Positions 12,480 to 25,300 of a stretch of DNA of 64,000 nt are shown piece after piece. The stretch comes from Eunapius fragilis (lineage: Eukaryota > Porifera > Demospongiae > Spongillida > Spongillidae): NCBI GenBank assembly GCA_963681505.1, contig OY811974.1:6995389-7059388 (forward strand). Reading direction: 5' to 3'. Within the stretch, counting starts at the first letter, position 1, and each line of letters starts with the position of its first letter. The notes under the pieces were generated by a model. The model did no database searches. It was not told the origin of the DNA and worked only from the letters and a program-made list of their open reading frames with translations. The position numbers were made by a program, and so were the translations under genes.

Positions 12480-12960
12480 TCACTACAATTTTGATCAAAG
12501 CTTGGAAACGTTATGATACAAGGAGGGACTGATCACACCATGCAGTGACATGGAGCAACTGAGCCCCTTCTATTGTTGTGGTGCCCAAACTGAAGGGGAT
12601 ATGTCCATCTGTGTGGCAACTTGAAGGTGACATTGAATCCTGGACCAGTTCTGAACATAGACAAGTATCACTTTTAATGATTTGAGGATATCTTTGCAAC
12701 CTTGGAGTTGAGCAGTGTTTTTAGTATATCTAGCTTATTTGAAGGTGGAGATGAATGAGTCGTCTAAGGAACATTACTATCAATAAAACAAAAGGGCTTT
12801 ATCAATTCAATCGCTTGACCTTTGGAATACCTCCGGCACCTGCAATTTGTAGAACAAGAACAAGTGTTGCATGGAATTCCTAAAACAGCTTGTCTCCCAT
12901 AGATGACACAGATGATAAGGAACACCTAGAGATATGCTGGATGTAGCAGAAGATAAGCAG
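12480..12960 (+). pseudogene. Ty3/gypsy reverse transcriptase relic (plus strand)
   Basis: Segments in changing frames spell the reverse transcriptase core: GLITPCSDMEQ, IVVVPK, the LNPVLNIDKY-like block, EVEMNESSKE-like residues near 12750, KGLYQFNRLTFGIPPAPAI (12790-12850) and LHGIPKTACL (12868-12900). At least four frameshifts and several stops make it non-functional. An LTR-like block in the same orientation lies 2 kb downstream (14850-15400). Confidence 0.75.
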
Positions 12961-13135
12961 CACATTCAGAACATATTTCAATATAGTCCTGAAAGCCATA
13001 CGCTGCTGTTTACTGAAGTAGTGAATAAATTTTTTTAATGATGATCATTTTCTTAATCTCATATCACTGTGATGTCATCCCTAAACCAAAACATCACCAC
13101 TCAGCCGTCACCCTGACATACAGTGCCCATATTAG

Positions 13136-13384
13136 ATCATTTCAGGCATTCATACAATAGCCTCTCTCACTGAATGCTTACTGGATGACCACTTACTGGC
13201 CAGCTCCAACAATCCAGCAATCCTGGAGCAGTTACAGTGTCCCATATGCTTGAGGATCTTACACCAGCCCTTAGCTTGGAGCTCCCATGTAGGGCACTGC
13301 CTGCATGGTCAAGTGGTTCTAAGTGATCAATTGTGCCCATGCTGCTACATGGACACTCCATTAACTGCACCACAGTTTAATTAA
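13136..13384 (+). other. possible degenerate RING-finger exon
   Basis: An open frame without an ATG encodes LEQLQCPICLRIL, then SSHVGHCLHGQ and LCPCCYMDTPLTA. Spacing resembles a SIAH or TRAF-type RING (CPxC, GHxxC, CPxC), but two of the eight zinc ligands are replaced. No splice context or neighbour supports an active gene. It may be a decayed host exon or a transposon-borne zinc finger. Confidence 0.35.
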
Positions 13385-14849
13385 AGCAGCACCACAATTG
13401 ATCCAGATGCACTGTTGATGGACATAGATAGCACCATGGTGTCAAACCTGTAGGAAGGACATGAAGGACATTAAGGCTTAGGAGTATGGCACAACTAGTG
13501 CAATGGTGAGCCAACAAAGGCTGAGGTGCAGACATTATCTCATGTGCTCAAAAGATTGGCTTCCACCCAATTAAAATTCACACTGGAGGAACAGTTAAGC
13601 ATACTATAAAATGAATGAAATCATACTAATATGTACCTTATTTGCTCCTCACATTAAATTAAATGCACATCACCCATGTCCGCACTCCTACCATGACAGA
13701 AAGTGCCAGAAACATCAAGCGCCAATGCATAAAAATATTTAAAAAATCAGAGAAGTAGTGAGCCAGGAGGAATCTTCTCTCTTCTTTGGAGAGAACTAGA
13801 TTGCCTTAGCAAATCAGACTGGCAAATACTTTTGCAAGAGGCTGGCATTGTTAGTGCAATTGGGCTGGGTGAAGCATTGGCCTTGGAATACCATGATACA
13901 AAGTAAAGGGAACTTACATACATGTATATCATAGTTCATGGCCTACATATTGTTGATGCATTACCCCCAGTGACATGCCACTGCCATGGGGTAACGCATC
14001 AATAATATGTAGGCCATGTAGCATTCCTTAACTTTGGCCACCTGCAGTATGTGTAGCCCTCCAGCACACATGGTGAAGCTGGATGAGCTGCTGCTTCCTT
14101 CAGTGAATCGTACATCGCAGAGCTATTTATCTAGCAGGCTGAAGAGATGAATCAGCCTGTGGAAGCACACATGGAACTGTGAGTGGTGTGACTACCTTGC
14201 CAAGCATATAGAATTCTGGATAGTCTTTGAACTGAGTTTTAAAAGTGAGTACATGCATTCAATACAAATTTATGACATCTAAGTCAATACTCATCCAAAT
14301 ATGGTAAAGGGAAAAACAGAGCAATATGGATACTGGGCATGTGTGGTGGCCAGTTTCAAAATTAGAGGACAATGAGGGCAAGGAATGTGCACATAACGGT
14401 CATGATCTGACACCACCAGGCAGGTTTGAATTATTATTCACTAATTTTTTTTTTGATTTATAATTTTGATATCCTTTAGACTTGGAACAGGCAGTTATGC
14501 GTGTAACAAGTTTTTCAAGGCACTTGCTGCCTTTTCTACAAACCTACCATACATATCAATCATGCAATGATTCCAAAATGATTCTGTGCTTTTTTTCCCC
14601 ACGTGTTTGAGGAGCCAATTCTTAGCCACCATTTTAGTGCCACCTGAAATTCAGGCTCTAAGTGTAGGGGAATCGGCAAGACTGAAAATAGAGGTATAGT
14701 TATAATGTACTCTACTATAATGATTACTGATTAAATGTTTGAAAATCTTAATATAAGCGAAGGTGTATAAAGATCACATATTTAGGTAGGGCAAGGACAG
14801 TTCAAACTACAAAATAAGCGGTAAAAGCTTCAGCTCAGGACTTGCATAG
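13385..14849. other. intergenic with one hairpin
   Basis: No gene recognised. A short palindrome occupies 13937-14018: CATGGCCTACATATT and its complement AATATGTAGGCCATG flank TGATGCATTACCCC and GGGGTAACGCATCA. This may be a small fold-back element. Confidence 0.5.
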
Positions 14850-15400
14850 AAACGTCACTGAAAAGTAGTTGTCAAGGATTTTGTTTTCTGTGCCCCGCTG
14901 GGTGATGCCAAGGACAATTTTGAAAATCACCTGAGCTCCTTTTGCATGGTTTTCCGAATGCTGCACAAGCACGTCTGTTTATACTGTAATAAAGAAACGA
15001 CTTAGTGTCTATTCCACGTACTATAACCGTACAACTTTCATATAGCTGCTTGTGGTACGATGTTCTACACAAACCTAATTGTACTGGTGAGCTTACTTCC
15101 TAGTAGTTGTGGTTGGTTGTTCCGCGTACTAGGATCGATATTACTATTAATTGTGGCGGGCTGAACTGTTTATTGTCTATGTCGTCGGCTCTATTGTTGT
15201 GTTGTGCGCGGGCCGAAGGCCCCCTGCGCTGAACGCAATGGAAGGCGCTTTTGTCTGTGCGGCATTATTGTGCTGGCTTATATAAGTGCATGGAGTGGTG
15301 TATTGAGGTATTCTTGCGCAGTGTTGCATTAAAGTTGCCGTGTTCCTGCCTCTGAGGATACATTACGCGTGGGGCGTGAGATCAGTCCTTCACACCAACC
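14850..15400 (+). repeat. LTR-like block, plus orientation
   Basis: The first ~285 bp recurs in reverse orientation at 18520-18850 with good identity (shared GTCGTTTCTTTATTACAG-like and TGGTTGGTTGTTC stretches). Downstream of the shared part are a TATATAAG box (15278-15285), a G/C-rich stretch at 15210-15235 and a transcript-like tail. Orientation and distance fit a 3' LTR of the gypsy relic at 12480-12960. The LTR assignment is inference; the inverted repetition is visible. Confidence 0.4.
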
Positions 15401-15899
15401 GAACAGCATTTGTTTTCTATGCGATACTTTTGGATTGCATTCTGAGTTGTGTTTTATAAAACTATATATTACATCGCATTGTAAGAGGGATACAGATATA
15501 CACTTAGTAGTACGCATGTTGAATGGCTAATACATCTCTAGCTGATTGCAATGATATGTTCAATGTGCATGCATGGTAAATGGTCGTTATATTCTCTATC
15601 ACTTTTGTTCTCTTTAGATTTACCTAAGTAGCAACAGTGATGAGCTTTTTTGGCGGAGTTGACATTGTGCGTGTGTAAAGATAAACATGGTGAATGGCGA
15701 TCAATAGCTATAGATCACCGTCCATGATTTCGCATACAGGGTTCTCACCATGACGTCACAGTCGCCATCTTGACAGAGCATACAATATAAAAAATATATA
15801 AAACAGTAGCCATCTTGAAAGAGAACTACGGCAATGCGCGGGTTACCATGATCACGTACCATTTCTGAGAACCCTCTATTGGGCTATTCCATTAATTAA

Positions 15900-16360
15900 C
15901 CGTACACCCCATAAAGATAACAATAATTGCATACGTTCCCCCCCCCCCCCCCCCCCCCCCGGACAATATATAAAAGCACCCCTGGACAAGCTTATATTAT
16001 ATCTCCACCGCCCCGGGACAGACTTATAAATGCCCCTGGACAAGCTTCTGTTTTTTTTCCACCCCCCTGAACAAGCTTCTATGTTGTCCCCCCCCCCCCC
16101 CCCCCCCCGGTATTGGGATTGGTAGTGGTAATTGTAGCGGGAGTGGGATTGGTAGGGGATTGGTAGTGGTAGTGGCAGTGGGATTGGTAGTGGTAGTGGT
16201 AGTGGGATTGGTAGTGGTAGTGGTAGTGGGATTGGAAGTGGTAGTGGTAGCCCCCCCCCCCCCCCCCTGGACAAGGTTCTATTATGCCTTCTAACCCCCG
16301 GGACAGACATTTAAATGACCACCCCCCGAGACATATTCACTATACTCCCCTGGACACAAT
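15900..16360. repeat. C tracts and GGTAGTGGTAGT minisatellite
   Basis: Three poly-C tracts (about 15938-15960, 16087-16108, 16251-16267) enclose a tandem array of a 6 to 24-bp unit built from GGTAGTGGTAGTGGGATT (16110-16250). CCCCTGGACAAGCTT recurs around the tracts. No gene. Confidence 0.8.
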
Positions 16361-16403
16361 TTATTGTCATCTGTAGGGGTGTATAATTAAATAATGGAAT
16401 AGC

Positions 16404-16812
16404 CTATTGCAAACAGGCCGCCGTTGTACCACGAAAATTCATGCGCACATATTTCACATTTACGGGTATGACACAGTCATATCGGTTGTTCGAAGTGGCA
16501 CATGTACATAATATCGATATTATTATATGCATAAAGCGTGCTACCTCACCTGGCCTCCAGACATAGCTCCTTGCCAAAGCCTCCATGCACGTGATTCTTA
16601 AGCAATTCCTCCAAAACCTTCTATTGTAGTGCCTTAGGTTCCACAACCATAATGCCCAACAAGACGCAACTACCTTCAACACCCAACTCGAAACGATGAC
16701 GCAAAGAGGGCATCAATTAATTCGCCACTGCTGCAGGCCATCCTTGCTGAATAAATAGCAAAACCTTACTCAGTATAGAGTCCCTCCATGTAGTTGCTTT
16801 CAACTGCACTGC

Positions 16813-16862
<50 letters not shown>

Positions 16863-18000
16863 CGGGGGGGGGTACCTGACCGATATTGAAAACAACACTT
16901 TGTGGTACATCAACAGTATCATCCCTCTCCTTGGAAGCAACTGGTAACCGTAACAGACCATCAGCATTTGAGTGCGGTAGTGTAGGTCGAAACTCTAGAT
17001 AATAGGAATAAGCAGAAAGAATCAATGCCCATCTCTGTAAGCGATCCGCTGCTAATGTCGTATACCATTACTATTTGGATCTAATAGTGTAACCAATGGT
17101 TTATGGTATGCTACAATAACAAACTTACGACCATACAAATATGTATGGGCCATTTTGTCTTTATATCATAGACCAGCGATAAAGTTTCTTTCTCGATCTG
17201 TGAATAACTATAAGTTCAGCTGTAGAGAATGTTCGAGAGGCAAAAGCTATTGGACGTGAGATATATCACTGGCCCAATACCATAAGAGGAAGCATCACCC
17301 ACAAGTGTTTAATGTACCAAGACCGGAGCTGACACCAGATGTTCCTTAGCTCTGACAAATGCGTACTGGCGCTCTGAAGTCCATTTCCATTCTCTACCAT
17401 TCCTCAAAAGCTCGTTGAGGCTGTAATAATGACTACAGCTGTTGAATAAAACTTCCATACAAGTGATATACAAACCCTTATGGGTATTTACCGCCACAAA
17501 TTTCTTTGACTCTTCATCTAAACAGAAAGATCAAGTTTTGAAAACTTCTGTCCACCCACCTAACTGGCAAACAGGTCCTCAGGTTTGGGCAAGGGGTACC
17601 GGTCAACTTCCAACACACCAGTTACTAGTCCCCCCATTATCCATCTCCCTTTGGAACCACAACGATTGGGGCTGCCCACTCACTTATGGTCTAATCACTT
17701 CCTGTTCTAAGCGATCCAATTCCTATTCCACAGCCTCTCGTTAAGCACATGGTACAGGGCGTGGTCTGAAATTTTTTGGGTACTGCATTTGGCTTAACAT
17801 GCAACTTGGCTTGTACATCCCTTAAGGATTCCCAATCCACCCTGGAACACATCGTGATATTTCTGCAGCAATGAGTCAACAACACCTTCGGCATGGCTAA
17901 CACTTTTGACACAACCCACATATTTCAATCAAAACGCATGTGTTTCAACCAATCTCGTCCAAGTAAGCTAGGCTCAGTTCCCTTGACAAAAAACAGATGT
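16404..18000 (-). pseudogene. Ty3/gypsy pol relic (minus strand)
   Basis: Reading from 18000 downward: GGLGILKGCTSQVAC- and RERVEEEL-like residues before the catalytic domain; APIVVVPKGD (about 17640-17670); KGLY (17470), after which the RT core is deleted; an RNase H segment NELLRNGREWKWTSERQYAF (about 17340-17410); SAYSYYLEFRPTLPHSNADG (near 16960-17020); and an integrase zinc-binding tail with MEALARSYVWRPG (16540-16600). Stops and frameshifts abound. A CA/GT microsatellite (16817-16860) has expanded inside the coding stretch between IGQV and AVQLKATTWRD, adding a His-Thr run. An LTR-like block in matching orientation lies at 18490-18850. Confidence 0.8.
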
Positions 18001-18185
18001 GCTACGTGTAATGAGTCTTTCAAGGCATCTCTGGATTTTTCTCCCTAGCAACCATATAAGTCTACAAGGATAAGCGGATACAAGCCCCGTCCAAACAGTT
18101 GCATATCACGTCATTGGTGGCATGATTGTTAGCTGAGTTCGCCAGGATCCGGCCATCACACTCGCCTCGTTCAAAGTACAGAGGC

Positions 18186-18320
18186 GGCTCGGAGCAGTGC
18201 ATGGACTTTCACACCTCGGAACAGTGGAATTTTGACAAAATTCATTGTTATTGAATTGCAAACATAAAGGTTGCGGGATCGGAAAGATAGTGTCTGTATT
18301 GCGTAACATCGTGCAATTTG
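18186..18320 (+). repeat. half of a dispersed inverted-repeat element
   Basis: GGACTTTCACACCTCG, ACAGTGGA and the GCGGGATCGGAAAGAT segment match the left arm of the element at 23243-23822. Only one arm is present here. Confidence 0.6.
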
Positions 18321-18489
18321 TCCCTAGCCTTACATGATTCCCAGGTGACCCGCAAAGAATTGCATGGAAATGCAGTTATAAAGATCACGTATTTTGGTAA
18401 GGCAAGGAATGCATTAGAACATATCGTTCATTGCGATATATCGCTATATATCGCTGCAACCCTGATTACAAGGTACAATAGGAGCAAAG

Positions 18490-18850
18490 AATACAGTTAA
18501 AGCTTGGGCTCAAACAACCCTCCCAACGATGCGTTGTAATTTATAAAACACAGAATACAATCCTAGTACGCAGAACAACCAACCACAACTACAATGAAGT
18601 AAGCTCACCACTACAATTAGGTTTGTGAAGAACATCGGACCACATGCAGCTATACGAAAGTTGTACGTTTATAGTGCGTGGAATAACCACTAAGCGGTTT
18701 TTATTACAGCATAAACAGACGTGCTTGTGCATTCGGAAAACCATGCAAAAACAGCTCAGGTTATTTTCAGAAAACCTTGGCATCACCCCGCGGGTCACTT
18801 AAAACAGAATCCTTGACAATTAGTCAATTCAGCTTTTCAGAGACGTTGAA
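18490..18850 (-). repeat. LTR-like block, minus orientation
   Basis: Reverse-orientation counterpart of 14850-15135. Its position upstream (in the minus sense) of the gypsy pol relic at 16404-18000 fits a 5' LTR. Its left part also carries GATATATCGCTATATATCGC (18434-18453). Confidence 0.4.
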
Positions 18851-19445
18851 TTGTTTTGCCATAACAGTACGCACATTTAACTTACATACATTCCCATTAG
18901 GTTTCCCTTCATGCCTCGATCATTCTACAGCACGCCTTTCTTCATATGCGGTATACTATTACTACAAGTAAAGAATAACATTCTTAACCCCGCCCCCCAC
19001 ATCCCACCCCTCTGATTTTATTCATGACTTTAATGTACTATTCCATTCGGTTTCACCATTAAGGTTGTACGCATATCATGGGCGTCCCGGCCCAGCTTTT
19101 CTGGAAGGAGGGGGGGGGGGGGGGCAGGATAGGGCAAGGGGGCGCCTTTTGACAGCCGCGAATACGTTGTCCGCTTTCGGCCGATTCAACCAGTGAGGGG
19201 GGGGGGGGGGGGGGGGGAAGTGCTGTCCGCTTTCGGCCGATTCCACCAGTGGTGGTGGTGGTGCTGTCGCTTTCGGCCAGTTCAATCAATCAGGTGTCCG
19301 CGCTTTCGGCAGATTCAACCAGTGGGCGGTGGAGGCTCAGCTACGAGAGGGGTGCGCATGTATATAAACAAGGGGTGGGGGGGGGGGGGGCGCCATTAGG
19401 GGAGGGGGGCGCCATTCAGTCCCGAAGGGTGGGCCATGGCCCCAC

Positions 19446-19483
<38 letters not shown>

Positions 19484-20004
19484 GGACGCCCTTGCATATA
19501 ATTGGCCACGCAAGGAGTAGCACTGTGGCGCGCAAAGAGTTTCACAAAACCATGGCACAGGGTTTGGCAGTTGAACATGTCGATCGCTTCATGAATCTTT
19601 GGCTTTTTCATTAAAAAAGCAGAAATAGAACCACGCTTGCTGACGTTTTCAAAAAGCAACAAGTCAAGAGAGTACTATGGTTCAATTATGAGTGTGACAT
19701 GTAGAGGCACAGGAAATAATTGTATAGACATGTATATGTAGTGCAACATTGATGTGTCGTGTTCATTAATTACTCCGTTTGTTGCAAAGGTATACCTGTG
19801 CAAAGTGTGTGCACATTATCCCGCTCTATTCCCGCCTATACGTTGCTCACCTGCCTCCCATATATAATTAATGGAGCGCAAATCAATGGCGAATTCAAGC
19901 GGGAAAATGTGCACTCATATTCCAACTTGCACATGTAAAACTCATTATAAGAAAGTTATGTATAGGATCTAATAAATATGATATGCATGGACTTTTGCCG
20001 ATTT
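18851..20004. repeat. cluster of G/C tracts and TTTCGGCC repeats
   Basis: At 19080-19485 at least four homopolymer tracts occur (G at about 19109-19123, 19197-19217 and 19378-19391; a C tract of over 30 bases near 19450-19482). Between them CTTTCGGCCGATTCAACCAGTG recurs four times in variant form. The rest of the interval has no recognisable gene. Confidence 0.75.
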
Positions 20005-20660
20005 CGTCTATATCGCGATATAACGGGTAAAAATGGTATACATCGCGATATTCGATACACTCATCGAGTACTGTTAATAATCATAGTTGAGGCTGCGTTG
20101 TTGTAGCGTCGACACTAACATGCTATAGGGCAGGGTATATCATATAGAATGGTGGATTCTATCTCCCTAATGTTCCCATCCCTCGACTGCGCCTTCAGAA
20201 GGTGGCATGAGTTACATAAACCAGAAAAGAAATGATGATTCATTTACCAGAAAGGCTGGATAAATGCATTTTTCAGTAGAATAATGCACAAAGTGGGGTT
20301 CGCGTTGTAATTTTGCCGCTATACAAGTAGCCCCCATCTCCATAAAAAAAAAACTCATGTCTCCTACGAAAAAAGGCGTTCGCGGTTATACGTTTTCATG
20401 CGAGTCATTTTTATTTCTCGATGGGGGGGGGGGCCGGACGGATATATATGCGCAGTACGGCAGTATGTATTGCATGGCCAAACACTAGTTGCGCCTACTG
20501 AATTACTTATCGTATTTTCCGTCTATATTGTATCCCCGTCCATTCTTCCGTATTTCCATGCACGTTTGTATCGCGATATATGAAAAAAATATCGCGATAC
20601 ATCGCATATCACATCACAATATCTATATTAAATATCGCGATATATCGCGGCTGGTAGGTC
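20005..20660. repeat. cluster of ATATCGCGATAT-like palindromes
   Basis: ATATCGCGATATA and close variants occur near 20010, 20042, 20570, 20588 and 20630, some overlapping (TATCGCGATATATCGCGG). Between them is AT-rich DNA with a short G tract (20422). A ~130-bp segment at 20670-20800 recurs diverged at 41130-41270. Confidence 0.7.
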
Positions 20661-21176
20661 ATGCATGCAGTATATGGGATCGTGGCAGCGAAAAGGGACC
20701 TAGCGCATATTTTTTCAATCTTATTATAAGAGGCACTCATGCCTACAACTTCTTTCTTACGCACTGGATATTAGTCTGTCCATCATGGAGTAACAGTTTA
20801 TCTAAGTGTACATTTTAATGTCTAATCTAATCTAGCTTCGTCCTATATATAGGACGTATTTCACAAGTATAATGTGAGTAGGTCTTGCATAGTTAATTTC
20901 CTTTGAACGTTGAAAACATTTTATCAGTAGTGAATTTATCTAAAACATTGGCATAAACAATGATCCACATATTGTGTTATCCTATAATTTGGACGACGTC
21001 TGTCTCGATCAGTTGCGGAACAGTAGGGACTCACCATTTTCGGAGAAAGCCGGTTAGGCTCTTAACAATCATGCGTATGATTTGTACGCTAACTAAAGGT
21101 AGGGCACTACAGAAAACCTTTCAATCACTACGGAAATCAAATGCATGCGTACTTCGTAAATGACGTCTGCATGGCC

Positions 21177-21184
21177 TATAAATA
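21177..21184 (+). promoter_or_regulatory. TATA box of phosphatase copy B
   Basis: TATAAATA in GGCCTATAAATACGG, 62 bp before the ATG. The surrounding bases match those at the same place in copy A. Confidence 0.55.
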
Positions 21185-21245
21185 CGGTCCGTGCTCTTCA
21201 AAAGCGCAATTTGTATTTTTAGGCTCATTGTTACTGTCTACCGAG

Positions 21246-22230
21246 ATGATTTGGATTCTGTGTGTCGCTGTTCTTGCGATTCCCTACTGTTCCGCAAAAA
21301 CGTACATGTATCATTCCAGGCCCGGCCGCGCAAGATCCCTGAACTTCCTCGCTGTGGGCGACTGGGGAGGGCAGCCCAATGCACCCTACTATACCATTGG
21401 CGAGAAGAAAGTAGCTGCAGCGATGGGTCTCACCGCGTTCACAATCGCTTCGCAGTTCACAATCACCGTGGGTGACAACTTTTACCAACAAGGTGTAAAA
21501 GATGTGAATGACCCGAGGTTCCGGACAACGTTCGAAGTATGACCAATTAATATGTGAAGTATAATTAATCCGACTTTGCATTCATGTAATTCACCTGCAG
21601 GACGTGTTCACGGCCAAATCGCTGCAGTCCCGCTGGTATATGGTGTGCGGAAACCACGATCACTATGGCAACGCCTCGGCGCAAGTTGCGTACACGAAAG
21701 TCTCGAAGAGGTGGTATATGCCGAGCCTGTATTACACTGAGGTGAGTGACGTGTGTGAAGGTGCGACGGGAGCTGCATGCCGAATACCAAAACCTTCGTG
21801 GTCTTCCTCTCGGCTTGCCACTGGACTGCTGAGTACGGGTCCAACGTGTCGGGCGAAACCCGGCGCACCCACCAGTGCCTTCTGAGGAAATAAATACTCC
21901 TCAGGAGGGTTACGGACGCTAAATAATTTATAATAACAACAAAATCTGCAAAGACGTTCGCGGTTAAGCGTATGTGCACGTTTATGGGGGCCGAAGGGGG
22001 GTGGGGTCTTGTCGATGGTACGGTAAGTACGTTGAGTATATGGAAGTATCTCTTAGAACTTCAAAGAAAAAAAATAGATTCCTAACAAATTGTTTTCGGA
22101 TTTTGGAATATGTTGCACCCAAAAAAAAAATTCTCTTAACATCACGCAACGAGTTGCATGCACTTTAAAGTAATATGTAACAGTGGTCATGTATGGGACA
22201 GGATCCTATAAAATAATGGGCACAAATGCT

Positions 22231-22302
<72 letters not shown>

Positions 22303-25300
22303 CACACACACACGTATATACACTCACACACACACACACGTATATATACACTCTCACACACACACACACACACACACGGCTATACACACATAACAGACCA
22401 TACAAATCCCAGGTACTCGCAGTACTGTGCAGTTTATCTTCATTGACACAGTTACACTTGTTGGGAAAACTCATCTCATCAAAAGGACCCTGCTACCCCA
22501 AGGTCCTGAAGCACAATCTTTGGCTGAGGAGGAGTTGAAGTGGATCACTAAAACTCTAAAAGAGTCCACGGCAGACTGGATCATAATGGCAGGACACTAT
22601 CCAGGTACGTTTGTGTGGATGTCGTAAAAGTATGTCCCTCAATCATTTGTCGCTCTTTTCGTAGTGTGGTCAGCTTCTGAACATGGACCAATGGCTTATA
22701 TGGTTAAGAATCTTAAGCCATTGTTGGAGCAGTATGGAGTCGCTGCGTAAGTAGGCCTATATATATATATATATATATATATATGTGCAGGTCATCAATG
22801 ATTTGGTGCATAAGTTTGAAACCAGTGGATGGTCCTTGCATGAGATAACCTTTGGTACTAGCCGCCATTTGTATTACGTAAGTTATTTGGTGGTAGCCTT
22901 ATCTACCCTGAGTACATGTGGGTTTTAGGGAGAAAGATTATTAGCGAGGAGCGCGAAAAGGATACCCTGGCGTTTTCTGACGCAAACATGTGTGTTAAAT
23001 ACTGCTACTTCTAAGGGCTACGTTTCATGCTCTTTAACACGCCTATCGTACGGAACCGTTTGGAAAACAGCTATATGTACGTAAACAAATACGGCTGTAC
23101 GCGGGGATATTGCACAAGGGGGAGCTTGGGAGGGGGGAGGAGGGGGCAAATGCCCCGCCCCCTACATATCTGACATTATTGATGTAATAGTATAATTAGT
23201 AGAAAGGAATAAATGAATATCAGTGACACAATAGGCCTATAAAAGTTCTCGGACTTTCACACCTCGAACAGTGGACTTTTGACATCATTCATTGTTATTA
23301 TAGGTATTTTAGCAAAAGTAACCGTGATTAGGCACTGCGGGATGGGAAAAGATTAAGATAGCGTCTACATTGCATAACATTGTAAAATGGCACATGCCAT
23401 TTGTTCCAAATACTAAACAAAAAAAAAACTTCAAATTTTATTAGGACCAAAATGCCAGACTGCGCGGAATGCAGTGTAGGCTTATAGACAAAATGGGCCT
23501 TCACTAAACACGCCTCGCGTGATTGTTGTATCACGCACACTCAGTATATAATTAGTAAGACAACCGGTGCATGTTGATCGATGCAAGCGCGTGATATGAT
23601 GGAACATGTGCGTTCAGCTTATAGATGTGAAGTTGTAGATTTTATGAGCGTGATACTGGAGTAGCGTCATGATTTAAGAACGTAACAAATTGCACAACGT
23701 TACGCAATGCAGACGCTATCGTGATCTTTCCCATCCCGCAACGCGCTTACGTTTGCAATTCCTAAAATAACATTTAATTAATGATGTCGAGAGTCCACTG
23801 TTCTGAGCCGTCCCTGTACCCTGTTGCGAAAGATTTTAAACAAGCTAATCGACTACAAACAATCTTCCTATATATTATATCGACCAGATGCTAGAAATTC
23901 ATTGCTTGCTGTTCTCAATAGCAAACGTTACCAAGGGTCAAAATGGCCGACACTTGCATGAAATGCGATATATCTTCCATATACCTAAGCATTCATTCAG
24001 TCGCAGTGAATACCTTGCGACCTAGAGGAGCTTGCCTAGCTGAATAAATTTACCTGGGGGCTGCGGTTTCATCCCCGGCGTTTTGAATCTCCGATATTCC
24101 CATTCAATGTACAGTGTTAACTCTATTTGTTAGTCCATCGTGCGTTTGTTTGCGGCATTTCCTGTACGTTAAGCACTAGATCACTGTAACGTCGTATCAT
24201 GTATAAATGTGATATTAAAATAGTGTCCTCGCGCTAAATGAAGACCGGAACGTATTGAACCACATAGCTGCAATTACGAACATGAATGTTGACAATATGC
24301 ACTGCATAATATTTACATTGTCAAATATTGCACATTTCCGCTATATAGTAAATGAAAGCTTTATATTAACTATTGTGTTGATGTCACATATACCATATTC
24401 ACCAACACATTTGCACCACATTTGATTATAGGAATTGACCCGGGTCGTGAATATCATTAAAAACGCCACCCGCGACTCGCGTACCAACAAACGGATAGTT
24501 AAGTTCTTTGCTGCTATCGAACCAGAAGTAAAGACGGTCATTTTAATGTTTGCTTTAGGAGAACACAAAAGCGCGTGCTTTTTTTCTCGTTCCCAGGCCA
24601 ATTCTTCTCCGTCGTCGTCGTCGGCATCTTCTAGTTCTTCTCGGGAGAGTATAACTCGGGATAGGAACGGTTTTAAGAGCGCAAATAATACCAATCGCTT
24701 TAGAATCCACCTGGAAGGACATAAGCAGGTATCAGATATATGAATAAAGCATAAAACTCATACACGTAATCATAACGTAATATGGAGTGCTATAGCGTTT
24801 TTATGGCAACATTCACAGAAACCGGTGGGATTTCATTTGATCGCAGTTTTGCCACGTTTGACTAGCGAAGTTGTTTAAGTCAAATTGCCGTCGCGTCAAC
24901 AAAAGAGGAGAGCTAAACGACGAAAGGAATACTTCCAAAGTCGAGACGACGGTTAGAGTCCTCCGGCGTTCGGTACAATGCTCATCCTGAACTAAACCGG
25001 GCGTTCGCTCGTGACAGTAATGGAAGTTGGAGGGGGGGGGGGGGGGGGGTTATTTAAAATTACGTTATTTCTATAGTTTATAACTTGTCAGTATTCGCAA
25101 ATATCATTGACAAAATAAAAATAAAAATACAATAGAGAAAACAAGCATTCTCTAACGAGAAAGTTGGTGGGATATAGGAATTGGAAGCAAAGGTGGTGTA
25201 AAGAGGAAGGAAACAAGGTTTATTGAAAAGAAAAATGTGACAAAAATCCTATATCGTTAGCACGTGTAAATGTAACAGAACCAAAAGAAGAGCTAAGTAT

